Part shown: one piece after another, positions 1 through 12,000 of the stretch
Numbering within the stretch: the stretch's first letter is position 1
Layout: each line of letters opens with the position of its first letter
Source: Patellaria atrata CBS 101060
Lineage: Eukaryota > Ascomycota > Dothideomycetes > Patellariales > Patellariaceae
Assembly: GCA_010093705.1 (NCBI GenBank)
Contig: MU006107.1
Coordinates: 356,031 to 420,030, forward strand
Reading direction: 5' to 3'
DNA: 64,000 bases
The notes under the pieces: generated by a model
The model's database searches: none
Seen by the model: the letters and a program-made list of their open reading frames with translations, nothing else
What the model was told of the DNA's origin: nothing
Translations under genes and position numbers: made by a program

Positions 1-926
1 GACAGACCGGTCCTTTGTCTCTCGAGCTGTACCGGACGAGTGCTGTATAAATGCTGTACGAATGCTTTACCATGCTGTACTGTATTCTACGCTCCACTTT
101 CCTGTACTATCCTGTACAAATTCTGTACTATGCTATACTGTGCTGTACTGTTTGTACTCTACACTCCACTGTACTGTACACTCACTCACTCACTCACTCA
201 CTCACTCACTCACTCACTCACATATCCGACACCTCATTTCCCCAAGGATACAGTACACTACACTACAGTACAGGATAACCTAACCTAAATCGTACGGCAA
301 GCTGAGGTTACCTTGATACTCTGTAATACCGTAAGCGGAACCTACTTTGAGTCTGATCGACCTTAAAAAGTACTCTGGTGATTGTTGCGGTACTGGAAGG
401 GAAGGTGCGGCAGAGGGGTAAGGCAGGTACTATACCTTGGAGAGGGCGAGGTTCGTGTCGACGATGGAATAGGAAGGACGATGGACCTCCGTACTGTGTA
501 TACCCACCCTCAGGCCGATTAATTAAGGCAAGGTAAGGTAGTGAAGCGTGAATTCGAAAACGAGAGATAAGGTATGTGAATATTTCCCCTCCACTCACGT
601 AACAACTGCCTTGATAGAGGCCCACCTCAGTTAGTAATACCAGCAAAAATCAAAGCACAAAAAGTAACACATTTCATGAATTCATAACGCTCGATTTGGT
701 ATATATGCAACAGATACACTTTTTGTGAACCCCATCTATATACCTAAAATCCCCACCATCCCTACAAAGAGCCAAACCCTTCAAAAGAAGGCGGCGAGAA
801 GAAGAAGTTGCTAAGATAAAACAAGTATCGCACAAGAATAGAACGGTGAAGAATGACACGCTCTCATCCTCCCATATAGTCAACATAATACCCTACATTG
901 CCCCTATATTGAAGTGCATGGCTAGT
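1..926. other. Intergenic, low-complexity left end
   Basis: No coding region is recognisable. Bases 40-180 are a loose low-complexity stretch in which CTGTAC/CTGTACT recurs many times, giving overlapping open frames rich in Cys, Tyr and Leu that I treat as artefacts. An (ACTC)n array follows at 180-221. The part nearest 926 is probably the 3' untranslated region of the leftward GH128 gene. Confidence 0.6.
180..221. repeat. (ACTC)n microsatellite
   Basis: About 10.5 perfect tandem copies of the tetranucleotide ACTC. It sits in non-coding DNA next to the CTGTAC-rich stretch. Its length is likely to vary between strains. Confidence 0.95.
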
Positions 927-2483
927 TTACGAAGCATAAGCCTGACCAACCGTGTTCAAATTCGCCCCACTAACCAACTTGCCCTCGGCTGCCATGAAGT
1001 ATGCATACCTCTCCACAAAGTCCTGCGCGTCCATCCATTCCATGACTTCCCTCAAGAACTCGGCGATCTGTTCCGGGCTGCCGTCGGTGGTGCCGAACTC
1101 GGTGACCCAGACAGGCTTGCCGCTCATCGTGTGCGCCTTGGTTACGTGGTCCTTGAAATACTGAACGTTGTTGACGCTGTTGTACCAGTGCACGTTGACG
1201 AAGTCGACCGTGCAGCCCGAGCACGCCGAGAGGAAGCGGTCGAGGTAGTCGAGACCCATGGGTGCGGGGCCGTCGGTGACCGAAGGCGACCCGATACGTG
1301 CCTTACCGGCGAAGGGTTGCATGTGCTTCTTGTACGCGACAACCGCATCCGGGACGCTGAGACCGGACTGATCGACGTGATCAGGTTCGTTGAAGGAGAA
1401 GAGGCAGGTCGAACCGGCGTCGATGGCAGCTTGTGCGTTCTTGGCCCAGATGGTAGGGAAGTCGTACTTCAAGCCCCACATGGTTGGGACGTACTCGAAG
1501 CTAGAAGGTAGGCCGTCGGGTGTGGTGCCCCAGTTGTAGGCCCAGGAGATCTTGCCGGAGTTCTCAAAGCACTCGGTAAGAGAGGCGTCGTTATAAGACA
1601 AACCACGCTTGCTGCCGCTGTGGGGAGTAGTGGGGGCGTATGTGGGTGCGGCTGATGGGACAGGAGCTTCTGAGCTGGAGACTGGGACGCTCGGGACAAC
1701 GGATGTAGAGGGTTCAGGAGCAGGTGTATACACGGGCTCGTCTACTACTGAAGTAGTGGAGGGTTCAGGCGCAGGTGTATATACAGGTTCCACCGCGACT
1801 GGAGATGTGGTAGGTTCGGTTGAAGGGTACTCAGCAGGTGGTGAATTGTCGACCTCATGGCCCACGAGCTGGCTGGTAGCAACAGGGACAGTAGCAACCG
1901 GAACTGAGGAGGGAATCTCATATGGGACCGGGCTAGAGGTTACCGGAGCAGCTTCGGAGTTGACAGGAACTACCTCAGAGCTGACTGGGATGGCTTCAGA
2001 GCTGGCAGGCGCACCATATCCAGAGGGAGTTACAGTAATAGTGATAGGAATTCTTTCTGTGACATATACAGTGCCTCCACATTGACCTTCTCCATTCGCA
2101 GGAGTATCAACGGGAGTATCAACAGGTGCGACGTGAGCTTCTGAAACAGCTTGTTCAGCGGCGGAGGTGATAGGAGTGGAACCGACAGGTGTTCCTTCAG
2201 GTGTTTCTTCAGGAAGTGTTACGAAGACGGTTGAAGTTCTTGTTATGGTAGACTTTCTGGTCCTGTAGGACGTCCTCGTACCGTGTTGACCATGATGACC
2301 ATGACCATGCTTAGAGGATGTGGGTTCGGTAGGAGCGGGTGCCCCGTAGGAACCTGTTCCAAGAGGAGTTGTGGAGATGGGAACGGTGCTGTTGCCGAAC
2401 TCATAGCTGTAACCTCTATACGGCTGAGCGAGAACGGAAGAGACGAGGGACAGAAGCCCAAGTTGGATGAGTCTTCCAGACAT
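927..2483 (-). CDS. Secreted GH128 (Asl1-like) cell-wall glucanase with Ser/Thr-rich stalk
   Basis: Single-exon gene of 518 residues. Residues 1-19 look like a signal peptide (hydrophobic core ending VLAQ). Residues about 30-290 form a Ser/Thr/Pro-rich, probably O-glycosylated stalk, with a His-rich patch near 57-68 and a duplicated EPVYTPAPEPST block. A dibasic Lys292-Arg293 precedes the folded domain. The C-terminal 225 residues match the Glyco_hydro_cc/GH128 family (Schizosaccharomyces pombe Asl1 type). FNEPD (Glu about 366) and WVTEFG (Glu about 462) are the expected acid/base and nucleophile. Family members hydrolyse beta-1,3-glucan and several fungal ones are wall-associated. I see no GPI signal, since the protein ends shortly after the catalytic barrel. 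Family assignment is firm; exact substrate is inferred. The large open frames on the opposite strand are GC-rich shadows. Confidence 0.9.
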   Translation of the reverse strand: MSGRLIQLGLLSLVSSVLAQPYRGYSYEFGNSTVPISTTPLGTGSYGAPAPTEPTSSKHGHGHHGQHGTRTSYRTRKSTITRTSTVFVTLPEETPEGTPVGSTPITSAAEQAVSEAHVAPVDTPVDTPANGEGQCGGTVYVTERIPITITVTPSGYGAPASSEAIPVSSEVVPVNSEAAPVTSSPVPYEIPSSVPVATVPVATSQLVGHEVDNSPPAEYPSTEPTTSPVAVEPVYTPAPEPSTTSVVDEPVYTPAPEPSTSVVPSVPVSSSEAPVPSAAPTYAPTTPHSGSKRGLSYNDASLTECFENSGKISWAYNWGTTPDGLPSSFEYVPTMWGLKYDFPTIWAKNAQAAIDAGSTCLFSFNEPDHVDQSGLSVPDAVVAYKKHMQPFAGKARIGSPSVTDGPAPMGLDYLDRFLSACSGCTVDFVNVHWYNSVNNVQYFKDHVTKAHTMSGKPVWVTEFGTTDGSPEQIAEFLREVMEWMDAQDFVERYAYFMAAEGKLVSGANLNTVGQAYAS

Positions 2484-4450
2484 GGTTGATGAAGATGGAG
2501 GAACGGTTAGATGTTGATTTTTGAAAGAGTTGTTGATATTTGACAGAGAATGGATGGGGATGACTTTCTAGAGTGCTTATCCACGACAGTTGCCGACCAG
2601 GGCTATTGCAAAGGAAGAAAAAAAGAATGAATTGTCTTAACTAGAAGACAATAGAGAATGTAACGAGCGAATGCTCTGTAGTGAATGTGGTTTGCAACAA
2701 GTCAGGCACGAAGGCAGGGTGAAGAGGAAAAGAGGAGGAAGAGAACAAAGGAAGGTGGATAATATGGGCTAATAATATAGTCACGGGGGATAAGAAAGAA
2801 GTGTCAGCAAACCAAGTCAAAGAGGTGAAAGCCCAGACTTTCTTTGGCCAGCGCTTTGTTTCATCATAAGCATGGCCTGGTGGCTACGCAAGCTTATTCG
2901 TGAGGTTAGCGCACGCCTGCGCAGTCAGCAAAGAAAGACAAAGGGAGAGGAGGCGAGAGGAGGAGAGACCAGGGGAACAAGAAACGGGGAAGGTGGAAGT
3001 GTGGGAAGTGTGGGAAGTGTGGGAAGTGTGGTGGGGTACCTTAGTAATTGGCTGTGTTTGGCTTGATTCACGTTGAGATTCAGGTACAAGCGCAAGATTA
3101 TAATCGAGCTAAAAGTAACTAAAAGCAATGGCGTGCATCTGTAACAAGCCAACGCTGAGCCCCTAGGCCGATTGGCGTCGTGTTTTCCGCACCGAGCAGG
3201 CTGATTCACGTGTTTACACCCTCGATTGGCTGCCCCTAATGAAAAGGGGGCTGCGGATCTCCAGGATACTCAAAGCTTGTTCATGCCCAGGAGTTTCGAA
3301 ACCTCCGAGCGAGAAAACTTCTGGTCTTCCGGAATTCAGGCTCGAATCAGGAACCGCCGGGTGCGGGTCTCCTCCCAGAAAAGGGCTGGTTCACGATAAA
3401 TGCACCAGAGACATCTCATCAAAGAGGGGATCATGCTGGCTTTGCTGATAATTTTGCTAACCAAATCCCGCTCTGACGGTCCTGTCTCCATCCTTACACG
3501 TTGGCATCCTAGCCACGTCGTCGTCAAGAGATGCGAGACTGCGATGATTGTTGAACCATTTCAAAGCCAATACGCCCACGTAGCCGGAGATAAAACCATG
3601 GAGACGAAAACAAAGAGCCGCCTACTTGTCCAGAAAGGGATCTTTTGTAAATAATCAAAGCACTCGAATTATTAGAGGCGTAATATAGGCTCTATTGTGG
3701 CACGTAAGCTACATTATCGACATTGGTATAAAGCAGCTGTCTGACCTTACACGGTTGGAATTTCCCTTGACCTGTTGTGTACTGCAACTGTATCCAACAC
3801 ATGCTCATCTGTCTGACCCAACAAGGACAACCGTACCTAGATTTCTAATAATAAAAAGAGTCCGCATCCTATCCTGAAATAAGGTAGACAATATCTAATC
3901 ATTGAAAGCAACTATATTCTTCTCAAGACTAGAATACTGATAAAATCTTGAGAACGTGAGAAACTGCTCTCAACTATGCAGAGAAACACATCCTCTATTA
4001 GTACGTAAGCTATTTCATGCGGCGCTAAAATATTCGCATTTGCGCCGTGCTGCAACGTGCTCTCTTCGGCTCTCCAACCCATCAATCAGGTTGTGAATCA
4101 ACTCCAGGGACATTCATCAGAAATGGATAGAAAGCCAACGGATCAGAAGAAAGCCGGAGAAGCTCGAACACCACCTCCAAAGTGATGGATATTAATGATA
4201 CAATGTACAACATACTGATCATGCTCCCAAGATACCCATGACCCTGACTCAAGATAACCAACCCATAGTTTAGCTCACCTTACGCCATGCAGAAACGCAT
4301 CGTACCAGTCCTCTGGGTAACCCTTTTCCCTTCCACATCATGACCTTTGCGCCAGCAATGCAGGTCATATCAGAATTCATCGGTTTGTAAATATCGCTAT
4401 GCATTTGAAAGATAACCGGAAAGAGAACAAATTCATTAGAGACCAATCGA
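2484..4450. other. Intergenic: GH128 promoter side and 3' side of cullin-3
   Basis: About 2 kb without a recognisable gene. The part adjoining 2484 should be the GH128 promoter and leader. A 9-bp tandem repeat lies at 2992-3031. Two GATTGG (inverted CCAAT) words occur near 3168 and 3222. Short open frames at 3239-3654 on both strands resemble nothing I know. The segment next to 4450 is the cullin-3 3' untranslated region. Confidence 0.5.
2992..3031. repeat. GTGGGAAGT 9-bp tandem repeat
   Basis: About 4.4 copies of a 9-bp unit (GTGGGAAGT, the first copy slightly diverged), following a purine-rich stretch. It keeps a small open frame in phase as Gly-Ser-Val repeats, but that frame has no other sign of being a gene. 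Confidence 0.9.
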
Positions 4451-7159
4451 TTATGCCAGATATCTGTATGATGGGACGGCGGCATCTTCTATACGCTCGA
4501 GGAATTCTCGTTCAATCAAGCTCTCGATACGCTTCTTGATCATGTTGACGTCCGGTTTGAACCGAGAAGCCAGTTGGGTGATCGTCTCGGTGAGTAGCTG
4601 TTGGTGCGCAAGCTCCTTCCGTTGCCTAAAGCACGAAGCCATGTTAGTGAAAGTAGACTATCGCGTAAATATGTGAGAACATACTTCATTATACGGACGA
4701 CAGCTGCTTCGATGAGATTCTTCCGAGCATCATCGTTCCTCTTCTCCGTCTCTTTGCGCTCTTTCTCTCCTTCGACTTTGTTCCCAGCGGATATAACACC
4801 AACCTTGATCTTGATGAACTTGCTTTGGAATGAGTCGTTGAAGAAGAACTTATCCCCAGCGTTGATTTCCCTACTCATGGGTTCCTTGCGCAAAATTCTA
4901 GTCTTCGGTGCTACTGCCAAAGACTGCAGGTTTCGTCTTAAATCATGTGTCGGGATATTCGTTCGGGCTTGAATCTCTTCTAAACTTAATGATTGATCGG
5001 CCGGTAGATCATTGAAGAGCATTAGTATTATCATTGCATACGTAGAGACGTTCAATTCGTGCCTCCGCTCTTTCAAAGCACCATTGTTAGATGCTACCTT
5101 CGCAAACGTGGCGCGGATATCAGCCGTTCCCATATTCGGCTGCCAGGTCAAGAGTCGTCCTGAATGCTTCTGAGCATAAAATTTCTCGAATCCTTGTTTG
5201 ACTCGCTCAATTGCTGAAGGGAATATACACTTCGTCTGTGTACCATCGCCTTGCTCTCCAGGACCGCTAGTACCATCCATAGGCCAGGTACCGCTAGTAA
5301 GGACGTTGATAGAAAGGTCCACCCGTTGTGGATCCACATCTCCCAGACCGGCAACATACTCTCTATATTTGTTAGAAAGGTCCTGGGATATCGCCATGTC
5401 TTTGAACATAGCTTCCATTTTGAGCGTGAAATTGTTCCCTAGCTCGATCTTCATACGCATCAGCATTTGCTTCTCTACGTCCACGCTTACAGATTTATTC
5501 ATAAGTAAACGTCTGCCAAGATGTTTCTTATAATATCTCTCAAACATGTCTTTGTCTTGGATATAACGGAGTAGTGTGATCGCTTTTTCCAGGATGATAT
5601 CTGCTTCAGACTCAGATTTATCCTTAAGACCCTTCTTCATATTCTCGTCAATGAAGAGCGAAACGTATTCAGAAGAACGCGGGAAGAAGTTAATGAAATC
5701 CGCAAAGCTTCTTGTCAAAGAGGTTTGAATAACTTGGTCGGATTGGAAAGCATCCTTCCATATCTGATCGAATCGGTCCTTTAGCTGAAGAACATCCTCA
5801 ACCCATTTCAGAGCTGCGAAAGTCTGCTGGTTAAGTACCACAGGAGCCTTGGATTTCTCGGCTCCATCTTCTCCAGGAACTATTAGAGGTTGGCCGAGTG
5901 ACGAATCCATCGCGGCCTTGTTTACATCAGCTCCCATCTGACCTATCCGCTTTTGTACGGCCGCTGTCAAGTGGGTCTTTTTGGGATCTACTCGCGCATT
6001 AAGGTCGTACACCATCCCAAGTTCGTCCAAGCGGTCATTGTCGATCATGAATATTACACCACTTTCCATGTCGATCACTTCTTGAATCTTATTAGAGATC
6101 AACTCTTCTTCCACCACTTTCTCAATCTTCCCTCGAGTAGTCTCGGAAAGAGATGCTTTACATCGGTCTTGTTCTTCCTCGAGCCTCTTCTTGGTGTGCC
6201 TACAATATAGGCCAGCTGTAGAATCTCGCAGAAGAGTCTCACCTTCTGAGCGATAAAATTCTCTGCTAGCCTCAAGGAACTCTGTTTCAAAGGACGTAAT
6301 ATAAAGTCTCTGATCCTCGTTTTCTACGTCCGTCTCGTATAGACCTTCGAGCATATAGATGCATGACTTGATAAGAGACTTGTTGATCTGATCCCCTTCG
6401 CGTTCCATTCGTATTTGCTCGAGAATAACGTGGTTCAATATGGAAAGAATCGAGAAATCCGATGAATCGGGAAAAGCTTGAGGCTTTAAGATATTGTCCC
6501 GGAATAAAGACATCGCACATGCAAATATGTGAGCCTGTCTATGGTCTGTACAATACACTCGGTCCTAAACAGATACTATTAGTCGCTATTGTCTTGTTTC
6601 TGTGCGGACTGTGTATTAGACCTACCATATACATAAGGACGTCCGCTAACATGCTCATGCACAACTGATGGTTTTGCCACGCATTCTTTAGGCCTGTCAA
6701 GAACTTTTGACCAGAGATACGTCTCTCGTTTGGAGTTGACCCATTATTCGCTCCTTGTGATATGAGACTGCTGGTCAGTTGCTCCTGTATATAGGACCGA
6801 ACCTCCGTGCTTAACCAGTTCTGTTCAAAATCTCGCACACGTTTGTACAAGGCTTCGCCCCGTTTCTTTAGTACAATCCTATATGCATATCGATATAGCT
6901 CCTCGTAGGAAAGCGTAGACGCGTTCTTTGTGTGTATCTGACGAAATGCGGCAGACAGAATTTCCCACATGCTTTCGAAGTCTACATCATCTCCGTTTAG
7001 GCCCTATGTCATAGTCATTATCTCAGTAAGGATCAAGGACAACAAAGTTGAGCCAAAGGTACGGTGATGTTCGTAGTTGGAGTAGCTTTGGATAATTCAC
7101 AGTGCACTACTTACACGACGAGGCGGCCTTATCTTGCCTCTTCCTCTGCCGGTGAGCAT
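4451..7159 (-). CDS. cul3: Cullin-3, scaffold of BTB-type E3 ubiquitin ligases
   Basis: Four exons on the minus strand: 7159-7115, 7003-6626, 6564-4685 and 4625-4451. They join in phase to 825 residues. The first exon encodes only 15 residues (MLTGRGRGKIRPPRR), the usual basic start of fungal cullin-3. The long third exon holds the cullin repeats and the cullin-homology domain. The neddylation motif VVRIMK ends with Lys about 768, whose codon is split by the last intron. The final exon is the winged-helix tail ending in SYRYLA, the standard cullin terminus. The product is a cytoplasmic/nuclear scaffold that binds BTB adaptors at its N-terminus and RBX1 at its C-terminus. The length equals the family norm. 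Cullin-3 rather than cullin-1 or -4 rests on the N-terminal motif and remembered similarity. Confidence 0.93.
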
Positions 7160-7601
7160 AGTGAGGCCTTGTTTCCTGGCTTTGTTACTGTAGAAGAAAG
7201 TAGGACTAGCTTGGTTCTATGTCCGATTCTATAAAAGTGTAGTGGTAAACCCGAGGGGTATAGTCGAGGAAAAAGAGAAGCTCTTGTAGAAAAGAGAGAT
7301 TGTGTGAACAAAACTGGTCCGACGCCAATGCTAGGCTTAGATTTGTAAACTGAGAAATGTCCCGTAGATTTTCAAAGGAATCATGTAGCAACAGCCTGGG
7401 TACGTGGTGAAAGATCAAGCTCGCTCGTGGTGGGTTGTTTTCAACCGCCGGAATTTCTTCGGCTCAGCCTTGTGACAGCTTGCTGCGCATGAAAGCATCT
7501 TGAAGAGTGAAGTCATTTGCCATATGTAGTACTGATTCAGAATATTTCACCCCTTTTAATCTTCCTCCCACTGTCAAACTTTAATTACACTCTACGTCAA
7601 C
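7160..7601. promoter_or_regulatory. Divergent promoter between cul3 and ZIM17
   Basis: 442 bp separate the two start codons, so the leaders and promoters of both genes must lie here. I see no convincing TATA box and no recognisable factor site. Open frames on the minus strand here have no family resemblance. Confidence 0.6.
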
Positions 7602-8621
7602 ATGAACCACAAACAGTCTTTCCTGCGCTTCCTCGCGCAATCTTCAACTGCTCCGCGCATCCTCCCATCTCCATCGTTCGCCGCAAGTCATCGCCGTCTC
7701 CCTCACATTGCACAACCTGCCAGGCTTCGAACTCTTCACCCGCCGCACCGATCCTTCATTTTCGGCAGCATACGTCTCGAATCGACCTCTCCGTCTTCAC
7801 GACCATTGACAGATAGAGTCGAGAACGATGCAACCGCAAACCAAGCGTCGCGCCAGGCGGTGCCGTCCTACATAATGAGCTTCACATGTCGCAAATGCCA
7901 CGAGCGCTCCTCACACAAAGTATCTAAACAGGGATACCACCACGGCACAGTACTCATAACCTGCACGGGGTGTAAGAATAAGCATTTGATCAGCGATCAT
8001 TTAAAGGTATGTTGAAAGAAAGTTAACTGGACAAATTTGTTGTATTTTTTTTAGAAAAGAGGGACGCAAATGCAAGGGTACATGTTCCCTGTCAAGCTGA
8101 TCGGTTAGCACATACGGCCATAGAACAAGGAAAATAGGGCATCCCGTTCGCTCTGCCATACTCAAGCCTTGTATCGGTGCAGTAGTAGTTGGGTGGGTGA
8201 CCACCAGCGAATGCGCACTGCTGTATGTTTTTACTTTTGAATCTGCGCTTGTTGCTAATTTTTTTTACTATTGACTTGTTCTCTATGCTTCCGTTTCTTT
8301 TTGTTCACTAGAAAGAGTCATTTATGTCCACAGCACCCGGACTAACATACTTCCCAGATATTTTCAGACACAGGCATTACAATTGAAGAGATCCTTACCA
8401 AAAAGGGCGAGACCATCCAAAAGGGAACCCTTGAGTTCTCCCCAAATGATGAAGTCATCACTACTCCGCCTCCATCCTTAAGAGAAAGTCTTGGCGACCA
8501 GATATATAAGAAGTGGTCCCATCTGGATGAAATAGCGAAGAGAGACGCTGCTGCGGCCAGTCAAGCAGCTTCTACTTCTTCGCGGAAAACATCGCATGTA
8601 CCGTGGAATAAGAAATCGTAA
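7602..8621 (+). CDS. ZIM17: Mitochondrial DNL-type zinc finger protein (Zim17/Tim15/Hep1)
   Basis: Two exons, 7602-8006 and 8358-8621, joined in phase to 222 residues. The 351-nt intron is long for this genome. The N-terminus (about 90 residues) is rich in Arg, Ser and Pro with few acids, like a mitochondrial presequence. The zf-DNL domain follows: CRKC, RSSH, the YHHGT segment and CTGC form the four-Cys zinc site, and the second exon continues SDHLK into IFSD exactly as in the family. Zim17 is a matrix co-chaperone that keeps mitochondrial Hsp70 (Ssc1) soluble and supports import and Fe-S protein biogenesis. The C-terminal tail is Ser/Ala-rich. The first ATG with a good presequence was chosen as start. 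Confidence 0.93.
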
Positions 8622-9079
8622 TGGGCATGAAAAATTATGATGGATCTGTATATTATAGGTATTCTATGATTTATATTCAAAATCGGTGGAACAAGAGCTG
8701 TTTGATGGCGTTGTATACACTCTCATGTATGACCTAGAACTGACTGGTTGTAAAAAAGAGTTGCTTCGTCTCTACTTTTGTCAATGCATTCTCAGTTTAT
8801 CTTATACCTACATTACGAGAAGGGCCGACTTTGCTGTGAAGTTCGTAGACATTTCACCATAGCTCGAAATGGAGACTTTACTCCGTCCAGCTCATGGACG
8901 GAACAGGACGTGCACAAACATAGAGGGATGCCGTCGGACACAGAAAGGAACGTATTAAAACTTTGAAAATATTCAGTTCCACTTTCCTAGCACCAGCAAA
9001 TGCACGAGAACCAAGTCTACTCTACAAAACTCCAGATCTATGCATTAATACCTTCCCTAATCCGCAACCCCAAGCCACT
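8622..9079. other. Convergent intergenic spacer ZIM17/UTP20
   Basis: 458 bp between two genes transcribed toward each other. It must contain both 3' untranslated regions and polyadenylation signals. Nothing else is recognisable. Confidence 0.6.
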
Positions 9080-12000
9080 TCACCAACCCCTTCTCCGTCC
9101 CCTAGCCTCCGCAGCTACCTCCTTCCTCTTCGCCTTCTTAGCCTCCGTCTTCTTTCTCTTTTCCCTACCCCACTTCTCAGGATCCCTAACAGCCTCGATG
9201 CGCCTCTTTATTCTCCTACCTTCCCTCTTCTCCCTAACCGCATCCCTAACCTTCTGCAACGCAGCCACATATTCCGTCGTCCCCAACTTCTGTTGCACGA
9301 TTCCCATGGTCTCCGCAGCAGTATCCTTTAACGCCTTGTAGGCGTTCGTAAAGGCCGGGTTGGAGGAGTGCGGTGCCGGAACGTTGGTATCGGTGAGGTT
9401 GTGTAGGGGTAGTAATATGCTGAACAGGCTAGGCGTGAGCGCCTCTTTACTTAGACCGTTACATAATGCGGCTACTAGTTGAAGAGATGCGGTCTTTGGG
9501 TACAGGGAAGGGCTCTTATTCGACTCAAGATCGCGCCTGAGAATCCAGGAGAGGCGCTCGAAGAGATACTGCAGAGCTGTTTTCTTCTTCGGCCGACTGC
9601 TCTCGTTATCGTCTTCAATGCCGTCCTCGTCGTCCTCCGACTCTTCATCCTCTTGATGAGTATACTTCCAGCAAAGGTTATTAGCATCGAAACAGCGGCC
9701 TAGGAACACGAGGTTACGAGCGGTTTGATTCGTGATCTCCTCAGTCACACCAGATACCTTGAGCATGCGCGTACTCGCAGCCGTCAACCGTAACATATCA
9801 TCAGCAGTAAGCTGAAGGCCGCCAGATCCGTTGAGAGGCACAGACGAGAGACCGTCCTTAGCATTTGTGCTTCCGATATCTTGGAAGAAAAGGCCGACTA
9901 GCCGCGCGGCAGATAGTTTAACCCATGCATGAGGAAAAGAGAGGCATGAATGGACTGATGACCATATCCCAGAGTTTGCTGATTGAAAGGTGATGTTCGG
10001 TGACAATTCACAAAGTTTAGCGAAGCTTTGCAATGCATAGTACAAAATCTCCCATTCCGAATCTTCGCCTGTGCTTGTGTTCTGATTGAGGATCCGATCT
10101 ATCTCGTTCAGTACGAGATTCACTTGTTTATCTGAGCTTCTCCCTATCTCAAAATAGAATGTCCAGCATTGTAGCGCAACCCTTCGTAATAGAGGTCGGT
10201 CAGTTTGAGTCAACCAAGTCCGGAGTAAAGCGGAAAATGATTTCATTGACTCCTTGCCTGCCCTTTCAAAAATTTTCTTTACTAGCATCCCGGCCATGCC
10301 ACGGCAATCGCTGGACTCGTCATTCACCATGACCATGACTAGCGGGACGAACATTGTGCTCAGCATTTCCTGGATGATATCATCACCAACCTTATTGAAT
10401 ATAAGATTAATTGCCTCCATAATGGACTGTCTACCCTCGATGTATTTGTACTCTAGGTTCTTTACGAGGAATGCCAGCTGTTTGGCCAGCCTATCTTTTC
10501 CTTGGGGATATTCCATGAGAAATTGGAAGTAGACCGCCCGCGCAAGATCTCGTGATGTTCTCGTTTGATTGGTAACCATGATAGAAGCGACTGTGTCCAA
10601 GACCTCGTACAATTCGACTATGACTATCTTGCGGCTCATGATCGCTTTTATGAAATTGAATGTAACACCTTGGCGGTCAGGTTCTTCCAAATCAGGATTA
10701 AGTCTCAACAGCAGGTAACTCAAATCCGCCTCTTTGACCTCGGTTCTACGACGCTCCCGGAGGATAGCAGATACAAGTTTCAAAGCAGCTTGAGCTATTT
10801 CCGAGTTCATGGAAGGTACACCACGTATGATTCGAACTGCTTCAGATATGTAAACCTTCGAGTTCGCGTCGATGTCCGGTAATGGAACCTTGATGATTGT
10901 GGTCAACAAGCGTATAGAGGCCATTTGGACCTCTTCTTGACCCTGAACAAGAGCGTCCCCTATCACTGGCATAAATCCTGAAATGTTTTCTGGGGTCCGT
11001 AAGCTATCATGTTTGTGAAGTATTGTCCGGAGGATATCCAATGAAAAACGAATAATCTTGTGGACGTGTGAAGTCGTTGCACCCTTCGTAATAGATTTGT
11101 TCGCACTTTTCATTGCAACTAGATACCTTCTTGTCCTATAATCTTCGAGATTTTCTTTGCTAGGATTCTCTCCGTTCTTGTAAGCATCTTTGATGATTTC
11201 ATAACAAAATACCAGGATGGCACGATCTTCAATGGAGTTATTGTGTGATATACCCAATCCAACTCGACGAAGCAGCTCGTCTATTTTCCTTACGGTCTTG
11301 AGGTCCAACTTTTCCTGAAGCAAAGCCTTAACCGGTTGGACGAGCTTGACGAGGTGACTAGTCGATGTTACTTTTGCGATCAACTCCATAGAGTCGTAAC
11401 TCTTACTGCTCTTGACCTCCTTCATCTTACTGATGTATTCTTCAGCATCCTTTTCTTGGCCAGTTGTACCAAAGATATCATCCATGATAATTGTGACGAT
11501 GGAATTCAGACATGAGTCCAGATCTCCAGGTTGTAAAGTTTCGGACATGGAAACTAATATCGAATGTACCGTGAACGACAATACATGGAGCTGATACCCA
11601 CGAAGCAGAGCAGACCGTAGCTCCTTGATAATAAATTCGAGATACTCTGGTCCGATAAGAATGGCTACGTCAACAAGAGTCCGTCGAACCATGTCTCGAG
11701 ACTCTTGCGCTCTACTGCGAAGTATGTGGGCCATATCCATCAAAACTGGAGGCAGTCTCTGATTAAATTCCTCAAGTCCCAGCATCTTTAGCAGTTTTAC
11801 TACTGCAACGGCTACAGGAACGCGAAGACTAACAGTAGACTCATCTTTATTGCGAACATGAATCGTCAGAGGTGGAAGAATGTTATTCACCAGTTCTTGA
11901 CTCAGCTTTTCTTGACTCGGGATGGTTTTAACAAGTTTACTTTCCTTTAAAACAGCTTCTAGCCACTCGTCCTGTTGTGCGCGTTCATTGGAATTCGCTG

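Noticed and set aside
846-1511. 221-codon open frame on the plus strand opposite the GH128 domain
   Set aside because: It mirrors GC-rich codons of a well-supported gene, has no family motif and no splice context of its own.
1609-2085. 158-codon Thr/Gly/Ser-rich frame opposite the GH128 stalk
   Set aside because: Antisense shadow of the Ser/Thr/Pro repeat; its composition follows from the repeat alone.
3280-3420. Possible tRNA B-box (GGCTCGAATCA)
   Set aside because: No matching A-box at the right distance and no cloverleaf could be drawn by eye.
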